Positions 5,720 through 6,464 of a stretch of DNA of 6,464 bases are shown here, piece after piece. The first letter of the stretch is position 1. Each line of letters begins with the position of its first letter. Source of the stretch: CAJXWH01 sp964343365 (lineage in GTDB: Bacteria > Pseudomonadota > Gammaproteobacteria > Arenicellales > UBA868); contig CAYFJI010000105.1 in assembly GCA_964343365.1 (NCBI GenBank), positions 1-6,464 of the forward strand, written 5' to 3'. Both the position numbers and the translations under genes were made by a program. The notes under the pieces are model-generated. The model searched no databases and had not been told where the DNA came from. It saw only the letters and a program-made list of their open reading frames with translations.

Positions 5720-6464
5720 ATGGCTGAAGGACAAATAGAAGCAAGACTGGGCGTAACCGACATCATCTCAAAGGTCGAAGCCCTATCTCGCGTTGCGCGA
5801 GGTGCTCACGGTTCAACCGTTAAATTGAACTCTGCCCTCTCAGGATTAGACAAGGTTCGCGCCGAAGGCCTTGACAAGGCCTTGGATTCTGTTTTCGCGA
5901 TGATTGATAGCATTAAAGAGTTAGAGCAACAGATAGATAAACTGTCAGGGAAACAATTAAGTGTCGGCTTAGATAATAAAGAAAAGAAGAGATTAACAGA
6001 ACTCACCGGAATTGCACAGGCCAAACATGGGATAGATAAAAGAGCGTCAAAGGACAAAAAACTTCCTAGTAAGCTTGGTGACGCTCAGAAAAAGCTCATA
6101 GATGCTATGGGTGGGGAAGAAGGCAAGCAACTTGAATTCTTAGACAAGCTTCTTGTTGCCCGAAAAGACTTGATAAAGGCCGAAAACGAGCACCAGCAAA
6201 TACAGAAGTTTAATAAAACAAGTACGGGCAAATTTGAAGAATTCATTAAGCGCCAGGTCTCTGCTATTAAAGCTCGAATTGCCGCTGGCAAAGAACTGAC
6301 AGAAGTACAGAAACGCTTCTTGAAACTGGTGCAGGACAAAGCTCTCGCCGGAAAAGATATGGGGAAACTAGGGGGCAGTGCTCAGGCGCTGGCTCTGTCT
6401 GAACTTAAAAAGGAAACCAATAGCCTTGCAGCCGCAGAAAGAAAGAGATCGGAAGAAAATCAAA
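5720..6464 (+). CDS. Tail tape measure protein, N-terminal part (3'-truncated by the window)
   Basis: ATG 5720 opens a frame that runs without a stop to the end of the window, giving 248 codons plus one base. It begins MAEGQIEARLGVTDIISKVE, and the visible part is strongly charged and helical. Heptad-like stretches include SIKELEQQIDKL (64-75), FLDKLLVARKDLIKAENEHQQIQ (140-162) and ELKKETNSLAAAERKRSEE (228-246), consistent with coiled coil. Tape measure proteins span the tube lumen, set tail length and are handled by the chaperone encoded just upstream, which fits this position after the frameshift pair. Full members usually exceed 600 residues, and the hydrophobic and C-terminal parts are not in the window. 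The start is 4 nt after the preceding stop with only a weak GCGGGA upstream, so coupled translation is likely. Frames on the opposite strand here are shadows. Confidence 0.75.
   Translation, partial: MAEGQIEARLGVTDIISKVEALSRVARGAHGSTVKLNSALSGLDKVRAEGLDKALDSVFAMIDSIKELEQQIDKLSGKQLSVGLDNKEKKRLTELTGIAQAKHGIDKRASKDKKLPSKLGDAQKKLIDAMGGEEGKQLEFLDKLLVARKDLIKAENEHQQIQKFNKTSTGKFEEFIKRQVSAIKARIAAGKELTEVQKRFLKLVQDKALAGKDMGKLGGSAQALALSELKKETNSLAAAERKRSEENQ

Overview
The window is part of the late structural region of a tailed double-stranded DNA bacteriophage or prophage. All eight reading frames lie on the + strand and are tightly packed. Two abut with gaps of 0-1 nt, and the longest intergenic stretch is 44 nt. 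No tRNA, integrase, transposon, CRISPR or host metabolic gene is visible. The gene order is that of a siphovirus (long, non-contractile tail): head-tail connector, tail completion protein, tail terminator, major tail (tube) protein, a small unknown gene, tail assembly chaperone, frameshift-expressed chaperone extension, and tape measure protein. No sheath gene lies between terminator and tube, which argues against a contractile tail. The host cannot be deduced. Good AGGAG-type ribosome binding sites before several genes suggest a bacterial host.

Layout. Positions 1-647 hold the C-terminal 214 residues of a probable head-tail connector with an inserted beta-rich segment. Positions 648-1865 encode a large, very basic protein with the signature motifs of the phage virion morphogenesis (tail completion) family. 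Positions 1867-2760 encode a tail terminator that appears to be a tandem duplication of one terminator domain. A small hairpin lies in the 44-nt gap, and 2805-4409 encodes the major tail protein. That protein also looks like two fused tube domains, the second carrying a roughly 95-residue beta-rich insert. Positions 4427-4663 (TTG start) encode a 78-residue protein of unknown role. Positions 4700-5137 encode the gpG-like chaperone.

The clearest special signal is at 5128-5134. A canonical A AAA AAC slippery heptamer, in the correct phase, sits directly before the chaperone stop codon. The -1 frame is closed by TAA at 5125-5127 just upstream and then stays open to 5715, so a -1 shift would give a 338-residue gpG-gpT-type fusion. 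The tape measure protein begins at 5720 and runs off the window end.

Together the genes would build the neck and tail. The connector and completion protein prepare the capsid exit, and the terminator caps the tube. The tube protein polymerises around the tape measure with help from the chaperone and its fusion form. The most interesting hypothesis is that terminator and tube protein have both undergone internal duplication. That would make a pseudo-hexameric tail built from trimers, as established for the T5 tube protein pb6. All functional calls come from reading the sequence; no database search was possible.
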